Positions 21,504 through 29,133 of a stretch of DNA of 38,003 bases are shown piece by piece. Position 1 is the first letter of the stretch, and each line of letters opens with the position of its first letter. The stretch comes from Mycobacteriales bacterium (GTDB lineage Bacteria > Actinomycetota > Actinomycetes > Mycobacteriales > QHCD01). Under the pieces are notes generated by a model. It saw only the letters and a list, made by a program, of their open reading frames with translations. It ran no database searches and was not told the DNA's origin. The translations under genes and the position numbers were made by a program. The stretch lies in contig DASXJE010000053.1 of the NCBI GenBank assembly GCA_036497565.1, positions 1 through 38,003 on the forward strand, read 5' to 3'.

Positions 21504-22784
21504 ATGTTCCGCTCGCTGCGGGTGCGCAACTACCGCCTATTCGCAGGCGGCCAGGTGGTCTCCAACACCGGGACCTGGATGCAGCGGGTGGCCCAGGACT
21601 GGCTGGTGCTCACCCTGAGCCACAACAGCGGTACGGCGCTCGGCATCGTGACCGCTCTGCAGTTCGTTCCCACGCTCTTCTTCGGCCTGTGGGGCGGCGT
21701 GATCGCCGACCGCTACGACAAGCGGCGGCTGTTGCTCGTGACCCAGACCGTCATGGCGTTGATCGCCGGCACCCTCGGCAGCCTCGAACTCGCGGGTGTC
21801 GTGCGGGTGTGGCAGGTCGACGTCCTCGCCCTGCTGCTGGGTCTCGCGACCGTCGTCGACAACCCGACGAGGCAGTCCTTCGTCATCGAGATGGTCGGCC
21901 CGGACGACGTCGCCAATGCGATCAGCCTGAACTCCGCCACCTTCAACAGCGCCCGGATCATCGGGCCGGCGGTGGCCGGTGTGTTGATCAGCCTGGTCGG
22001 GACCGGCTTCGTCTTCGTGATCAACGCCGGCTCCTACCTCGGGCCGATCCTCTGCCTGCTGATGATGCGGGTCGTCGAGCTGCATCGGGCGAAACCGCTG
22101 GTGCGCGCGAAGGGCCAGGTGATCGAGGGTCTGCGCTACGTGCGCTCCCGGGCAGATCTGATGTTGCCGATGCTGCTCGTCTTCGTGGTGGCCACGCTGG
22201 GGCTGAACTTCCAGGTCACCATCGCGCTGATGGCCAAGGGCGTCTTCCACACCGGCGCGGAGTCCTACGGGCTGCTGTCGACGATGATCGCGATCGGCTC
22301 ACTCATCGGCGCGTTGTTGTCCACCCGACGCCAGGGCCGGCCGCGGCTGCGACTGCTGCTCGGGTCGGCGTTCGCCTTCGGTGCCTGCGAACTGACCGCC
22401 TCGTTGATGCCGACGTACGTCGCCTTCGCGGTGCTGCTCGTGCCCACCGGTCTCGCCGCGATCACCTTCACGACCGCGGCCAACGCGAGCGTCCAGATGG
22501 GCACCAGCTCGTCGATGCGCGGCCGGGTCATGTCGGTGTATCTGCTGGTGTTCATGGGCGGCGCGCCGTTCGGCTCGCTGTTCATCGGCTGGCTCGCGCA
22601 GGTGCTGAGCCCGCGGGTGAGCATCGGGATGGGTGGGATCGCCTCGGTGGCGGCAGCCGCCGTCCTCGGCCTGAGCCTCGCCCGCAAGGTGGGCCTCCGG
22701 GTCGAGCCGCGCCCGGTGCCGGTGCCGCATCTGCACGTATTGATGCCCGAACGGGTGGTGTCGGCGCAGCGGCCGTCCTCCTAG
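21504..22784 (+). CDS. MFS exporter next to MarR regulator
   Basis: A 426-residue major facilitator from the ATG at 21504, with GAGGCGGA just upstream. The N-terminus FRSLRVRNYRLFAGGQVVSN and TGTWMQRVAQDWLVL is characteristic of the enterobactin-exporter-like MFS_3 branch. The motif-A loop is GGVIADRYDKRR, and VDNPTRQSFVIEMVG with NSATFNSARIIGPAVAG follows as in that branch. About twelve membrane segments are visible. The frame stays open upstream, and a CTG overlapping the marR stop (21456) could start a coupled, 16-residue-longer form. The likely role is efflux of a small toxic compound; the substrate is not determined. Confidence 0.92.
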   Translation: MFRSLRVRNYRLFAGGQVVSNTGTWMQRVAQDWLVLTLSHNSGTALGIVTALQFVPTLFFGLWGGVIADRYDKRRLLLVTQTVMALIAGTLGSLELAGVVRVWQVDVLALLLGLATVVDNPTRQSFVIEMVGPDDVANAISLNSATFNSARIIGPAVAGVLISLVGTGFVFVINAGSYLGPILCLLMMRVVELHRAKPLVRAKGQVIEGLRYVRSRADLMLPMLLVFVVATLGLNFQVTIALMAKGVFHTGAESYGLLSTMIAIGSLIGALLSTRRQGRPRLRLLLGSAFAFGACELTASLMPTYVAFAVLLVPTGLAAITFTTAANASVQMGTSSSMRGRVMSVYLLVFMGGAPFGSLFIGWLAQVLSPRVSIGMGGIASVAAAAVLGLSLARKVGLRVEPRPVPVPHLHVLMPERVVSAQRPSS

Positions 22785-22799
22785 CGACGCCCACGAACC

Positions 22800-22834
22800 T
22801 TGTCGCCCGGCGGTCCACCGCCTACCGTCGGGAG
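22800..22834 (+). promoter_or_regulatory. Leaderless promoter with palindrome in the spacer
   Basis: TTGTCG (22800-22805), a 17-base spacer, TACCGT (22823-22828), then six bases to the ATG at 22835. The spacer contains GGCGGT-CC-ACCGCC (22809-22822), a perfect inverted repeat placed where a repressor or a MerR-type activator would bind. Hexamers and spacings are good; the regulator is unknown. Confidence 0.55.
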
Positions 22835-23263
22835 ATGGGCTCGCCCGCCCTCAACGTCGGCGCCTACGTCGCCGTCTGCGTGGGCCTCTCCGCGATCCCC
22901 GCGGTTGCGATGGCGGCATGGCGGCGGCGGGTGCGCCTCATGGCGCGGCTACGCCGCTTCTTCGGCCGGCCCGAGCGGGCACCGGAGCCGCTGCCCGCGG
23001 GGCCCTCGCTGGAGCAGATCGCGCACGACCTGCACCGCATCGCCGCCTATGCCGGCTCGATGCCGGCCAAGACGACCTGGGTGCGGCACCGGGGCGCCGA
23101 ACTCGCCTACGACGACGTCCTGATCGCGGCCTGCCGGGCGTTGGACGTCAGGCACGAGTTGCGCGAGGTGCCCTCCGGCTGGGAGCACGACGTCGAGCGG
23201 CTGCGGGTCGAGGCGTGCCTGGAATGCGCGGGACTGCGGGTCCGCCGCAACGCGGCACGATGA
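22835..23263 (+). CDS. Small membrane-anchored protein of unknown function
   Basis: A 142-residue protein from the ATG at 22835. One N-terminal transmembrane helix (about 8-28, VGAYVAVCVGLSAIPAVAMA) is followed by a basic stretch (WRRRVRLMARLRRFFGR), so the rest is probably cytosolic. The C-terminal ~90 residues are helical, with SLEQIAHDLHRIAAYAGS, AYDDVLIAACRALDVRHEL and a CLEC pair at the end. I do not recognise a named domain, although the PSLEQIAHDLHR pattern reads like a conserved actinobacterial family. It is followed 14 bp later by thpR and may be co-transcribed with it. Confidence 0.7.
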   Translation: MGSPALNVGAYVAVCVGLSAIPAVAMAAWRRRVRLMARLRRFFGRPERAPEPLPAGPSLEQIAHDLHRIAAYAGSMPAKTTWVRHRGAELAYDDVLIAACRALDVRHELREVPSGWEHDVERLRVEACLECAGLRVRRNAAR

Positions 23264-23277
23264 GCTGATCAGCCGCC

Positions 23278-23841
23278 GTGCGCCTGTTCGTCGCGGTGGC
23301 GCTCCCTTCTGCCACCCGGGACTCGCTGGCTGCGGCCGTCGCGCCGGTCCGCGAGCGCTCCGGCAGTCCGCGGTGGATCCCCCCTGAGCGGTGGCACATC
23401 ACCCTGGTCTTCCTGGGTGAGGTCGACGAGGCCGTCGCCCTTCCCCGGCTGCATCGCGCGCTGGCCGCGGCGGTGGACGACGCAGCCCCGCTGAGGTTGC
23501 AGGTCGCCGGCGCCGGCCGATTTCCCGATGGGGGAGCGCCCCGGGTGCTGTGGGCGGGGGTGACCGGAGACCTCGACGCGCTGACTGAGCTCGCCCGGGC
23601 GACCCGACGGGCCGCGCGGGCCAGCAAGATCAGCGTGGAGCGGGTGGCTTTCCGGGCGCACCTCACCCTGGGTCGATGGCGGCAGGGGGACGACGCCGAC
23701 CGCGACATCGATGCGACGCTCGCCGACTACCGCGGGCCGGAATTCGAGGTCACCGAGATCGTGCTCCTGCGAAGCCACCTCGGGCCGAAGCCGAGCTACG
23801 ACCAGATCGGTCGCTGGACGCTCGGCTCCGGCCCGCAGTGA
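23278..23841 (+). CDS. thpR: RNA 2',3'-cyclic phosphodiesterase (2H family)
   Basis: A 187-residue enzyme of the LigT/ThpR branch of the 2H phosphoesterases, which opens 2',3'-cyclic phosphates on RNA ends and can ligate tRNA halves in vitro. Both catalytic histidine motifs are present: H40-I-T42 in RWHITLVFLGEV and H128-L-T130 in AHLTLGRWR. The start MRLFVAVALP is standard for the family. It starts at a GTG (23278) with no clear ribosome binding site. The stop is 11 bp from the convergent aldo/keto reductase stop. Confidence 0.93.
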   Translation: MRLFVAVALPSATRDSLAAAVAPVRERSGSPRWIPPERWHITLVFLGEVDEAVALPRLHRALAAAVDDAAPLRLQVAGAGRFPDGGAPRVLWAGVTGDLDALTELARATRRAARASKISVERVAFRAHLTLGRWRQGDDADRDIDATLADYRGPEFEVTEIVLLRSHLGPKPSYDQIGRWTLGSGPQ

Positions 23842-23852
23842 GTGACTTACCT

Positions 23853-24818
23853 CTACCAGGCGTACTGCTCCGGCGAGGTCTTGTAGCCCGGGAAGATCTC
23901 GTCCAGCCGGTCGAGCACGTCGTCACCGAGGGTCAGCGACACCGCGCGCAGTGAGCCTTCGAGCTGCTCCATCGTGCGCGGGCCGATGATCGGGGCGGCG
24001 ACCGCAGGCTGGTGCAGCAGCCACGACAGCGCGACGTTGGCCGGCTCCTCGCCGAGCTCGGCGCAAAGGTCCTCGTAGGCCTTGATCTGCTTGCGGTACT
24101 TCTTCAGCGCATCCTTCGAGCGGCCTTCGCGGCGGCGCTTGCCTTCCTTCTCCTTCGCCAGGACACCGCCGAGCAGACCACCGTGCAGCGGGCTCCACGG
24201 GATGATGCCGAGGCCGTAGTGCTCGGCGGCCGGCGCGACCTCCATCTCGACCTCGCGGGTCAGCAGGTTGTAGATCGACTGCTCGCTGACCAGCCCGAGG
24301 TATCCGCGTCGGGCCGCCGCCTCGTTCGCCTGGGCGATGTGCCAGCCGGCGAAGTTGGACGAGCCGACGTAGAGGATCTTGCCCTGCGCGGTCAGGACCT
24401 CCATCGCCTGCCAGATCTCATCCCACGGGGTGTCCCGGTCGATGTGGTGCATCTGGTAGAGGTCGATGTAGTCGGTCTGCAGCCGACGCAGGGAGGCGTC
24501 GCAGGCGCGCCGGATGTTCAGCGCCGAGAGCTTGCCGTCATTCGGCCAGTCGCTCATCGCGCCGTACAGCTTGGTGGCGAGGACCGTGCGTTCCCGGCGG
24601 CCGTCGCCCTGGGCGAACCAGTTGCCGATGATCGTCTCGGTTTCGCCGGCGTGGCTCCCGTAACGATTCGCGGTGTCGTAGAAGTTGAAGCCCAGCTCGT
24701 GCCCACGATCCATGATCTTGTGGGCGTCGTTCTCCTCGGTGTGCGGGCCGAAGTTCATCGTGCCCAGACACAGGCGGCTGACGGAGAGGCCGGTCCGGCC
24801 CAAATTCGTATAGTCCAT
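23853..24818 (-). CDS. Aldo/keto reductase
   Basis: A 321-residue NADPH-dependent oxidoreductase with a TIM-barrel fold, starting at the ATG at 24818 (MDYTNLGRTGLSVSRLCLGT). The catalytic tetrad is visible: D48 and Y53 in FYDTANRYG, K83 in ATKLYG and H124 in LYQMHHID. The cofactor-binding C-terminal motif is IIGPRTMEQLEG. It resembles the YajO/voltage-channel-beta-like branch, whose in vivo substrates are usually unknown. It lies 58 bp downstream of the two-ATPase FtsX-type ABC operon on the same strand, but the gap allows a separate promoter. Confidence 0.95.
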   Translation of the reverse strand: MDYTNLGRTGLSVSRLCLGTMNFGPHTEENDAHKIMDRGHELGFNFYDTANRYGSHAGETETIIGNWFAQGDGRRERTVLATKLYGAMSDWPNDGKLSALNIRRACDASLRRLQTDYIDLYQMHHIDRDTPWDEIWQAMEVLTAQGKILYVGSSNFAGWHIAQANEAAARRGYLGLVSEQSIYNLLTREVEMEVAPAAEHYGLGIIPWSPLHGGLLGGVLAKEKEGKRRREGRSKDALKKYRKQIKAYEDLCAELGEEPANVALSWLLHQPAVAAPIIGPRTMEQLEGSLRAVSLTLGDDVLDRLDEIFPGYKTSPEQYAW

Positions 24819-24876
24819 GGCGTAACCCTGCCACTCGCCCGAGAGGGACGCTATTCGGGTCTGGGGTCGCCTGCCG

Positions 24877-25566
24877 TCAAGAGATCGTTTCCGGGGCACC
24901 GGCCCGGAGCTCACCGTCGCGCATGGACAGCACCCGATCGGCGTGGTGCCACGTCTCGGGGTTGTGGGTGGCGATGAGGAACGCCGATCCGGTATGTGCG
25001 AGCTCGCGCATCGCCGCGAAAATCCCCTCGCCCCAGTCGGCGTCCTGATGCGCCGTCGGCTCGTCGGCGAGGACCACGAGCGGGCGGAGCACCAGCGCCC
25101 GGGCGACGCAGCAACGTTGCTGCTCGCCCAGCGAGGTCTGACGCGGATGGCGCCGGGCCAGATGGTCGATGCCCAACCGGGACATGAGCGCGTCTGCCTC
25201 GGCGCGACCGGCCCGCGGGCCGTGGGCGAACCGGGCCGGCATGGCGACGTTCTCGGCGATGGTGAGGTCGTCGAGCAGGCCGAGCGCCTGCGGCACGAGA
25301 GCGAGTTGTGACCAAGCGAGTGCCGCCGGGTCATCCGTTGACGCGAGAGCGCCGCCGTAGCTCACCGCGCCCTCCTCGGGATGCTCCCAGCCGCAGAGCA
25401 CATTGAGCAGCGTCGACTTTCCTGACCCGGACGGTCCGGCCAGAGCGACGAGTTCGCCGGGGTGCAGGGCGACCGTGACGTCGGAGAGTGCGTGCACCGC
25501 TTCGGTGCCGCGCTGGTAGGTCTTCACCAGGCCCCGGGCCGCGACAAGGGTGGGCGGGCTCACCAC
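24877..25566 (-). CDS. ABC ATPase of FtsX/MacB-type system, degenerate signature
   Basis: A 229-residue LolD/MacB-like ATPase. Walker A is GPSGSGKS (44-51), Walker B is VVLADEPTA and the switch histidine is in IATHNPE. The signature is altered: TSLGEQQR where its sister gene has QLSGGEQQR, and the D-loop reads AHQD instead of ELD. It may therefore form the weaker half of a heteromeric ATPase pair. The start is GTG-GTG (25566 or 25563), overlapping the stop of the upstream ATPase gene by a few bases, so the two are coupled. The partner permease is encoded at 26257-28950. Confidence 0.9.
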   Translation of the reverse strand: MVSPPTLVAARGLVKTYQRGTEAVHALSDVTVALHPGELVALAGPSGSGKSTLLNVLCGWEHPEEGAVSYGGALASTDDPAALAWSQLALVPQALGLLDDLTIAENVAMPARFAHGPRAGRAEADALMSRLGIDHLARRHPRQTSLGEQQRCCVARALVLRPLVVLADEPTAHQDADWGEGIFAAMRELAHTGSAFLIATHNPETWHHADRVLSMRDGELRAGAPETIS

Positions 25567-26267
25567 GACTCCACCACCTGTCCGTGCTCGAGGCGCAGCA
25601 GGTGGTCGGCCGCGGCCATCACCCGCGGGTCGTGGGAGGCCACCACGAAGGCCACGCCGTCGGCGCGCAGGTCGTGCATCGCCTCGAGCACCCGGTCCGC
25701 CGAGGCGGTGTCGAGCTCAGCGGTGGGTTCGTCGGCGACCACGACCGCCGGAGCCCCCATCACCGCGCAGGCGACGGCGACCCGCTGCTGCTCGCCGCCG
25801 GAGAGCTGGCCGGGACGATGATCGGCCCGGCTCCCGATGCGGAGCAGGTCGAGTACCCGGGTGATCTCCTCGTCGTCGACGCGCGTGCCGCGCAGCCGTG
25901 CCGCCAGTCGCAGTTGCTCCTCGACAGTGAGGTATTCGACCAGGTTGTCGATCGGGTCCTGGAAGATGTAGCCGACCGAGCGACGGCGGATCCGGCGCCG
26001 TTCGCGGGTTCCCAGCTCCGAGACGTCGGCCCCGCCGATCCGCACGAACCCCTCGGTCGGCCGGTCGACGCAGGCGAGGATCCGCAGCAATGACGACTTG
26101 CCCGACCCGGAGGGGCCGACGATCACCGTGACCCGGCCGGTCGGGAAGTCCTTGTCGATGCCGCGGAGTGCCGCGACCTCCTCGTCGACGGTCCGGTAGG
26201 TCTTCACCACCGCCGTACAGGAGGCGGCCAGCAGGTCGGGGGCGAGCCCCGCGAAGTCAGCCGTCAA
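25560..26267 (-). CDS. ABC ATPase of FtsX/MacB-type system, canonical
   Basis: A 235-residue LolD/MacB-like ATPase with all motifs intact: Walker A GPSGSGKS (51-58), Q-loop YIFQDPIDNL, signature LSGGEQQRVAVA, Walker B VVVADEPTAELD and switch ASHDPR. The ATG start at 26267 overlaps the 3' end of the permease gene by 11 bp, and its own 3' end overlaps the next ATPase gene. Such ATPases power mechanotransmission or lipid and peptide export through FtsX-fold permeases rather than classic import. The substrate is unknown. Confidence 0.93.
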   Translation of the reverse strand: MTADFAGLAPDLLAASCTAVVKTYRTVDEEVAALRGIDKDFPTGRVTVIVGPSGSGKSSLLRILACVDRPTEGFVRIGGADVSELGTRERRRIRRRSVGYIFQDPIDNLVEYLTVEEQLRLAARLRGTRVDDEEITRVLDLLRIGSRADHRPGQLSGGEQQRVAVACAVMGAPAVVVADEPTAELDTASADRVLEAMHDLRADGVAFVVASHDPRVMAAADHLLRLEHGQVVESW

Positions 26268-28950
26268 GGCGCATCACCTCCGAGATGTCTGCGCGGTCGG
26301 CCGAGCGTTGCGCGGAGAAGGCGGCCAGCAGGACGACCACGGCGACTACGGCGGCCGAGGTGACGAAGACGATGACGGGGAGGGTCAGCAGCGGCGGGGG
26401 CCGGCGGGTGGGGTCGACGTCGAGGCGGGCGTAGACGAGGTAGACCGCGGCGACGGCCAGCCCGGCGCCGAGCAGCCACGCGGCGACGAGGAGCGCGCCG
26501 AGTTCGACCAGCAGCGACCGCAAATGCGCGCGGCGGGTCAGCCCCATCCGGCGGCCCATCGCGTAGGAGGCGATCCGGGATCGTTGCCGGGTGGCGAGGT
26601 AGAGCAGCAGCCCCCCGATGGCGATCAGGCCGACGAGGGCGGCGAGGGCCTGCAGGTAGCCGAAGCTCCAGGTGACGGCGAGGTAGTTGGTGGCGTCGAC
26701 GACGCCGTGCGGGGTGAAGGTGACGAACGGGCGGGCGTGCTGGGCCGTCATCGCCGATTGCGCGGTGGCGGCGCTGTGGGTGCTCCACAGCTCGTCGGAG
26801 TTGACCACGAAGTGGTCGACGTGCCCGAGCAGCGCGGCGTCGACGACGACGAGGTCGGCGGAGGCGTTCTGCTGGCCGGGGAAGGCGGTCGGCCGGGCGA
26901 CGACGTCGAGCCGGCGGGAGGTGCGCCCCAGCTGCAGGGCGGTGGAACGGTTGGGCTGGTAGGTGAGCACGATCGCCGGTAGCCGGCCGTCGGCGAGCCG
27001 CCTGGTGAGCGCGTGCATCAACGTCGGCAGCGGCCGGTCGGCGAACCGGTCGTCCCAGAAGGCGTAGCGGGCGAACGTGGCCGGGTCGACGGCGAGCACC
27101 TCGGCGTCGTCGGCGCCGAGGGTGACCTGGCTGTATCGGGTGACGATCGTGCCGACCTTGTCCAGCGCCGGCGTGCGGTGCAGCTTGTCCACAGTGGACA
27201 CGTCGACGGTGCTGCCGGCGTAGGCGCCGGCCTTCGCGTCGACGGTGACCTGCGAGGTCCGCGTGATCGCCGCGGAGTAGACGAACACCGCGACCGGCAG
27301 ACTCGCCGCGACCAGCAGGGTCACCGACACCACCACCGCGCCGGTGATCCGGCGTACGGCGAAATACGACGCCGGACCCCACGCGGTGCTCCACCGGCGC
27401 AGCCACGGCAGCGTCAACGCCAGCAGCCGCACCAGCAGCACCGCGCCGCCGAGCAGGAACAGCAGCGGGAACGCGACCAGCAGCAGGTTGACCTGGGCCA
27501 CGCCCTGCTTGAGTACGACGGCCTGCTCGGAGTGCAGCCGCAGGTAGAGCACCCCGGCGACCGCGAGCACGATCAGCTCCCACGGCACGACGGCGGCCCA
27601 GCCGCGCCCGTGACCCAGTGGCCGTTCGGTGGCATCGCGGGCCCGCAGCCCTGCCACCGCCGACAGCAGCCCGACGCCGACCACCAGGGCGATCAGCGCG
27701 GTCACAGCGGCCGTCAACGGTGCGGTGGAGTCGAGGTCGGCGCTCGGGCCGATCACCCGCACCAACTGCACCGCCAGCACCCAACCCAGCACCGTCCCGA
27801 GCACCGCCGGAATCGTCAGCTCCAGCGCCGCCTTCACCGCCAACGCGCCCGGACCGACGCCGCGGGAGGACAACAGCCGAACCTCACGCTGGCGCCGGTC
27901 GGCCCAGTAGCTTCCCGCCGCACCCACCAACAGCAGCGCCAGGACGCTGCCCCCGACCGCGATCGGCACGACGGGTCCGGTCAGCCCGCGCCGGATCAAC
28001 GACGTCCGGCTGGTCATGTCGGGGAGCGACTGCTGGTATGCGCCGCCCTGGGGTCCCAGAATCGCCCCCGCCCGGCTCGCGGCCGCCGCGGTGCCGCCGA
28101 GCTGCCTCATCGCTGAACGTTCGGACGCGTTGACGCGGCGGGCGGCATCGAGGGTGATGCGGTGCGTCGTGATGGGCGAGATCCAATTGGCGACCGGAAG
28201 GTCCTGGTTGCGGGCCGTGATCGACAGGAAGGTCTGCGGGTCGGTAGCCAGCACCAGGTGCGGCGGCGGCGTGTCGTTTCCGTAGCTCTGGTTGAGGAAG
28301 AGCGCGGTCTGTGAACACCAGTACGGCGCGACGGGCTGGGTGGCCAGATCGCGGTAGATCCCGGCGACCCGGACTTTCGCCGTCCCGACGGTCGCCGTCG
28401 AGCCCACGTGCAGGCCGAGCAGCCGGGCGGTCCCGTTGTGGATCCACACCCCGCGCGTGCCCGCCGACCCGGCGAGCCGGGTGACGTGGGAGAGCGCGCC
28501 ACTCTCGTAGACCAGCGCCGAGGTCGCTCCGGGCCCCACGGTTCCCTGCGTGACCAGGGCGTCGCTGTTCTGCATCACGCGGTAAGGCGCGGGGAGACCG
28601 TTCGCGGTCATCGCGGCAGGGACCTGCCGGTCCAGGGTTGCAGTCAGCGCGGCGCCCGCCCGGCCGTCACGCCCCGGAAGCCTTCTGTCGGCCGGCTTGC
28701 TCTGGATCGCGGGGTAGGCCGCATCCGGACAGCGGGCGGCGATGAGCCGCTGCAGCGACGCGGACGAGGCGGAGGAGAGAAACAGTGCGGCGGAGGAACT
28801 GGCGCAGGCCAGGATCGCGGCGGCACCGATGACGGCGAGCAATACGGCGGGCTGCCGCATACCGAGCAGCGGGGCGCGGGTCCACGGCGGCAGCAGGATG
28901 GTGCCGCCACCCGAGCGACGTCGGGGCGGTGCGGCGGTCGGCCGGGTCAT
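26257..28950 (-). CDS. FtsX/MacB-type ABC permease, double module
   Basis: An 897-residue membrane protein from the ATG at 28950 (MTRPTAAPPRRRSGGG). After a basic N-terminus comes one helix (about 33-58, PAVLLAVIGAAAILACASSS) and a ~270-residue external domain. A block of helices starts near 335 (VVPIAVGGSVLALLLVGAAG) with the FtsX-like loop RRQREVRLLSSRGVGPGAL. A second helix, a second external domain and a final three-helix block with ASYAMGRRMGLTRR follow. Two FtsX modules in one chain mean a single polypeptide could bind one copy of each downstream ATPase. The frame is open far upstream (to 30786), but that part is antisense to the phosphoesterase gene and not coding. Confidence 0.9.
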   Translation of the reverse strand: MTRPTAAPPRRRSGGGTILLPPWTRAPLLGMRQPAVLLAVIGAAAILACASSSAALFLSSASSASLQRLIAARCPDAAYPAIQSKPADRRLPGRDGRAGAALTATLDRQVPAAMTANGLPAPYRVMQNSDALVTQGTVGPGATSALVYESGALSHVTRLAGSAGTRGVWIHNGTARLLGLHVGSTATVGTAKVRVAGIYRDLATQPVAPYWCSQTALFLNQSYGNDTPPPHLVLATDPQTFLSITARNQDLPVANWISPITTHRITLDAARRVNASERSAMRQLGGTAAAASRAGAILGPQGGAYQQSLPDMTSRTSLIRRGLTGPVVPIAVGGSVLALLLVGAAGSYWADRRQREVRLLSSRGVGPGALAVKAALELTIPAVLGTVLGWVLAVQLVRVIGPSADLDSTAPLTAAVTALIALVVGVGLLSAVAGLRARDATERPLGHGRGWAAVVPWELIVLAVAGVLYLRLHSEQAVVLKQGVAQVNLLLVAFPLLFLLGGAVLLVRLLALTLPWLRRWSTAWGPASYFAVRRITGAVVVSVTLLVAASLPVAVFVYSAAITRTSQVTVDAKAGAYAGSTVDVSTVDKLHRTPALDKVGTIVTRYSQVTLGADDAEVLAVDPATFARYAFWDDRFADRPLPTLMHALTRRLADGRLPAIVLTYQPNRSTALQLGRTSRRLDVVARPTAFPGQQNASADLVVVDAALLGHVDHFVVNSDELWSTHSAATAQSAMTAQHARPFVTFTPHGVVDATNYLAVTWSFGYLQALAALVGLIAIGGLLLYLATRQRSRIASYAMGRRMGLTRRAHLRSLLVELGALLVAAWLLGAGLAVAAVYLVYARLDVDPTRRPPPLLTLPVIVFVTSAAVVAVVVLLAAFSAQRSADRADISEVMRLDG

Positions 28951-29052
28951 CTCGGCCCCACCATTTCGCGCCACGGCTGCTCCTGGATTGCCGACCGCCC
29001 CGCTCAGCACCCTAGGGCCGGCCGCCGACCCTCCGTCGGCGCGGCGATCACC

Positions 29053-29072
29053 CGGTGACGTAATCGTTACCG
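29053..29072. promoter_or_regulatory. Imperfect palindrome in the divergent intergenic region
   Basis: CGGTGACG-TAAT-CGTTACCG has 8-base arms with one mismatch. It lies between the FtsX-type permease gene (start 28950) and the phosphoesterase gene (start 29134), 102 and 61 bp from their starts. It is AT-richer than its surroundings and could be an operator for one or both. No regulator gene is nearby. Confidence 0.35.
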
Positions 29073-29133
29073 AGCGCGGTAGGAGCCGGGTCGGTGACAT
29101 GGCGGTCCCCGGCATCGGGTACGAAGTCCGGCC

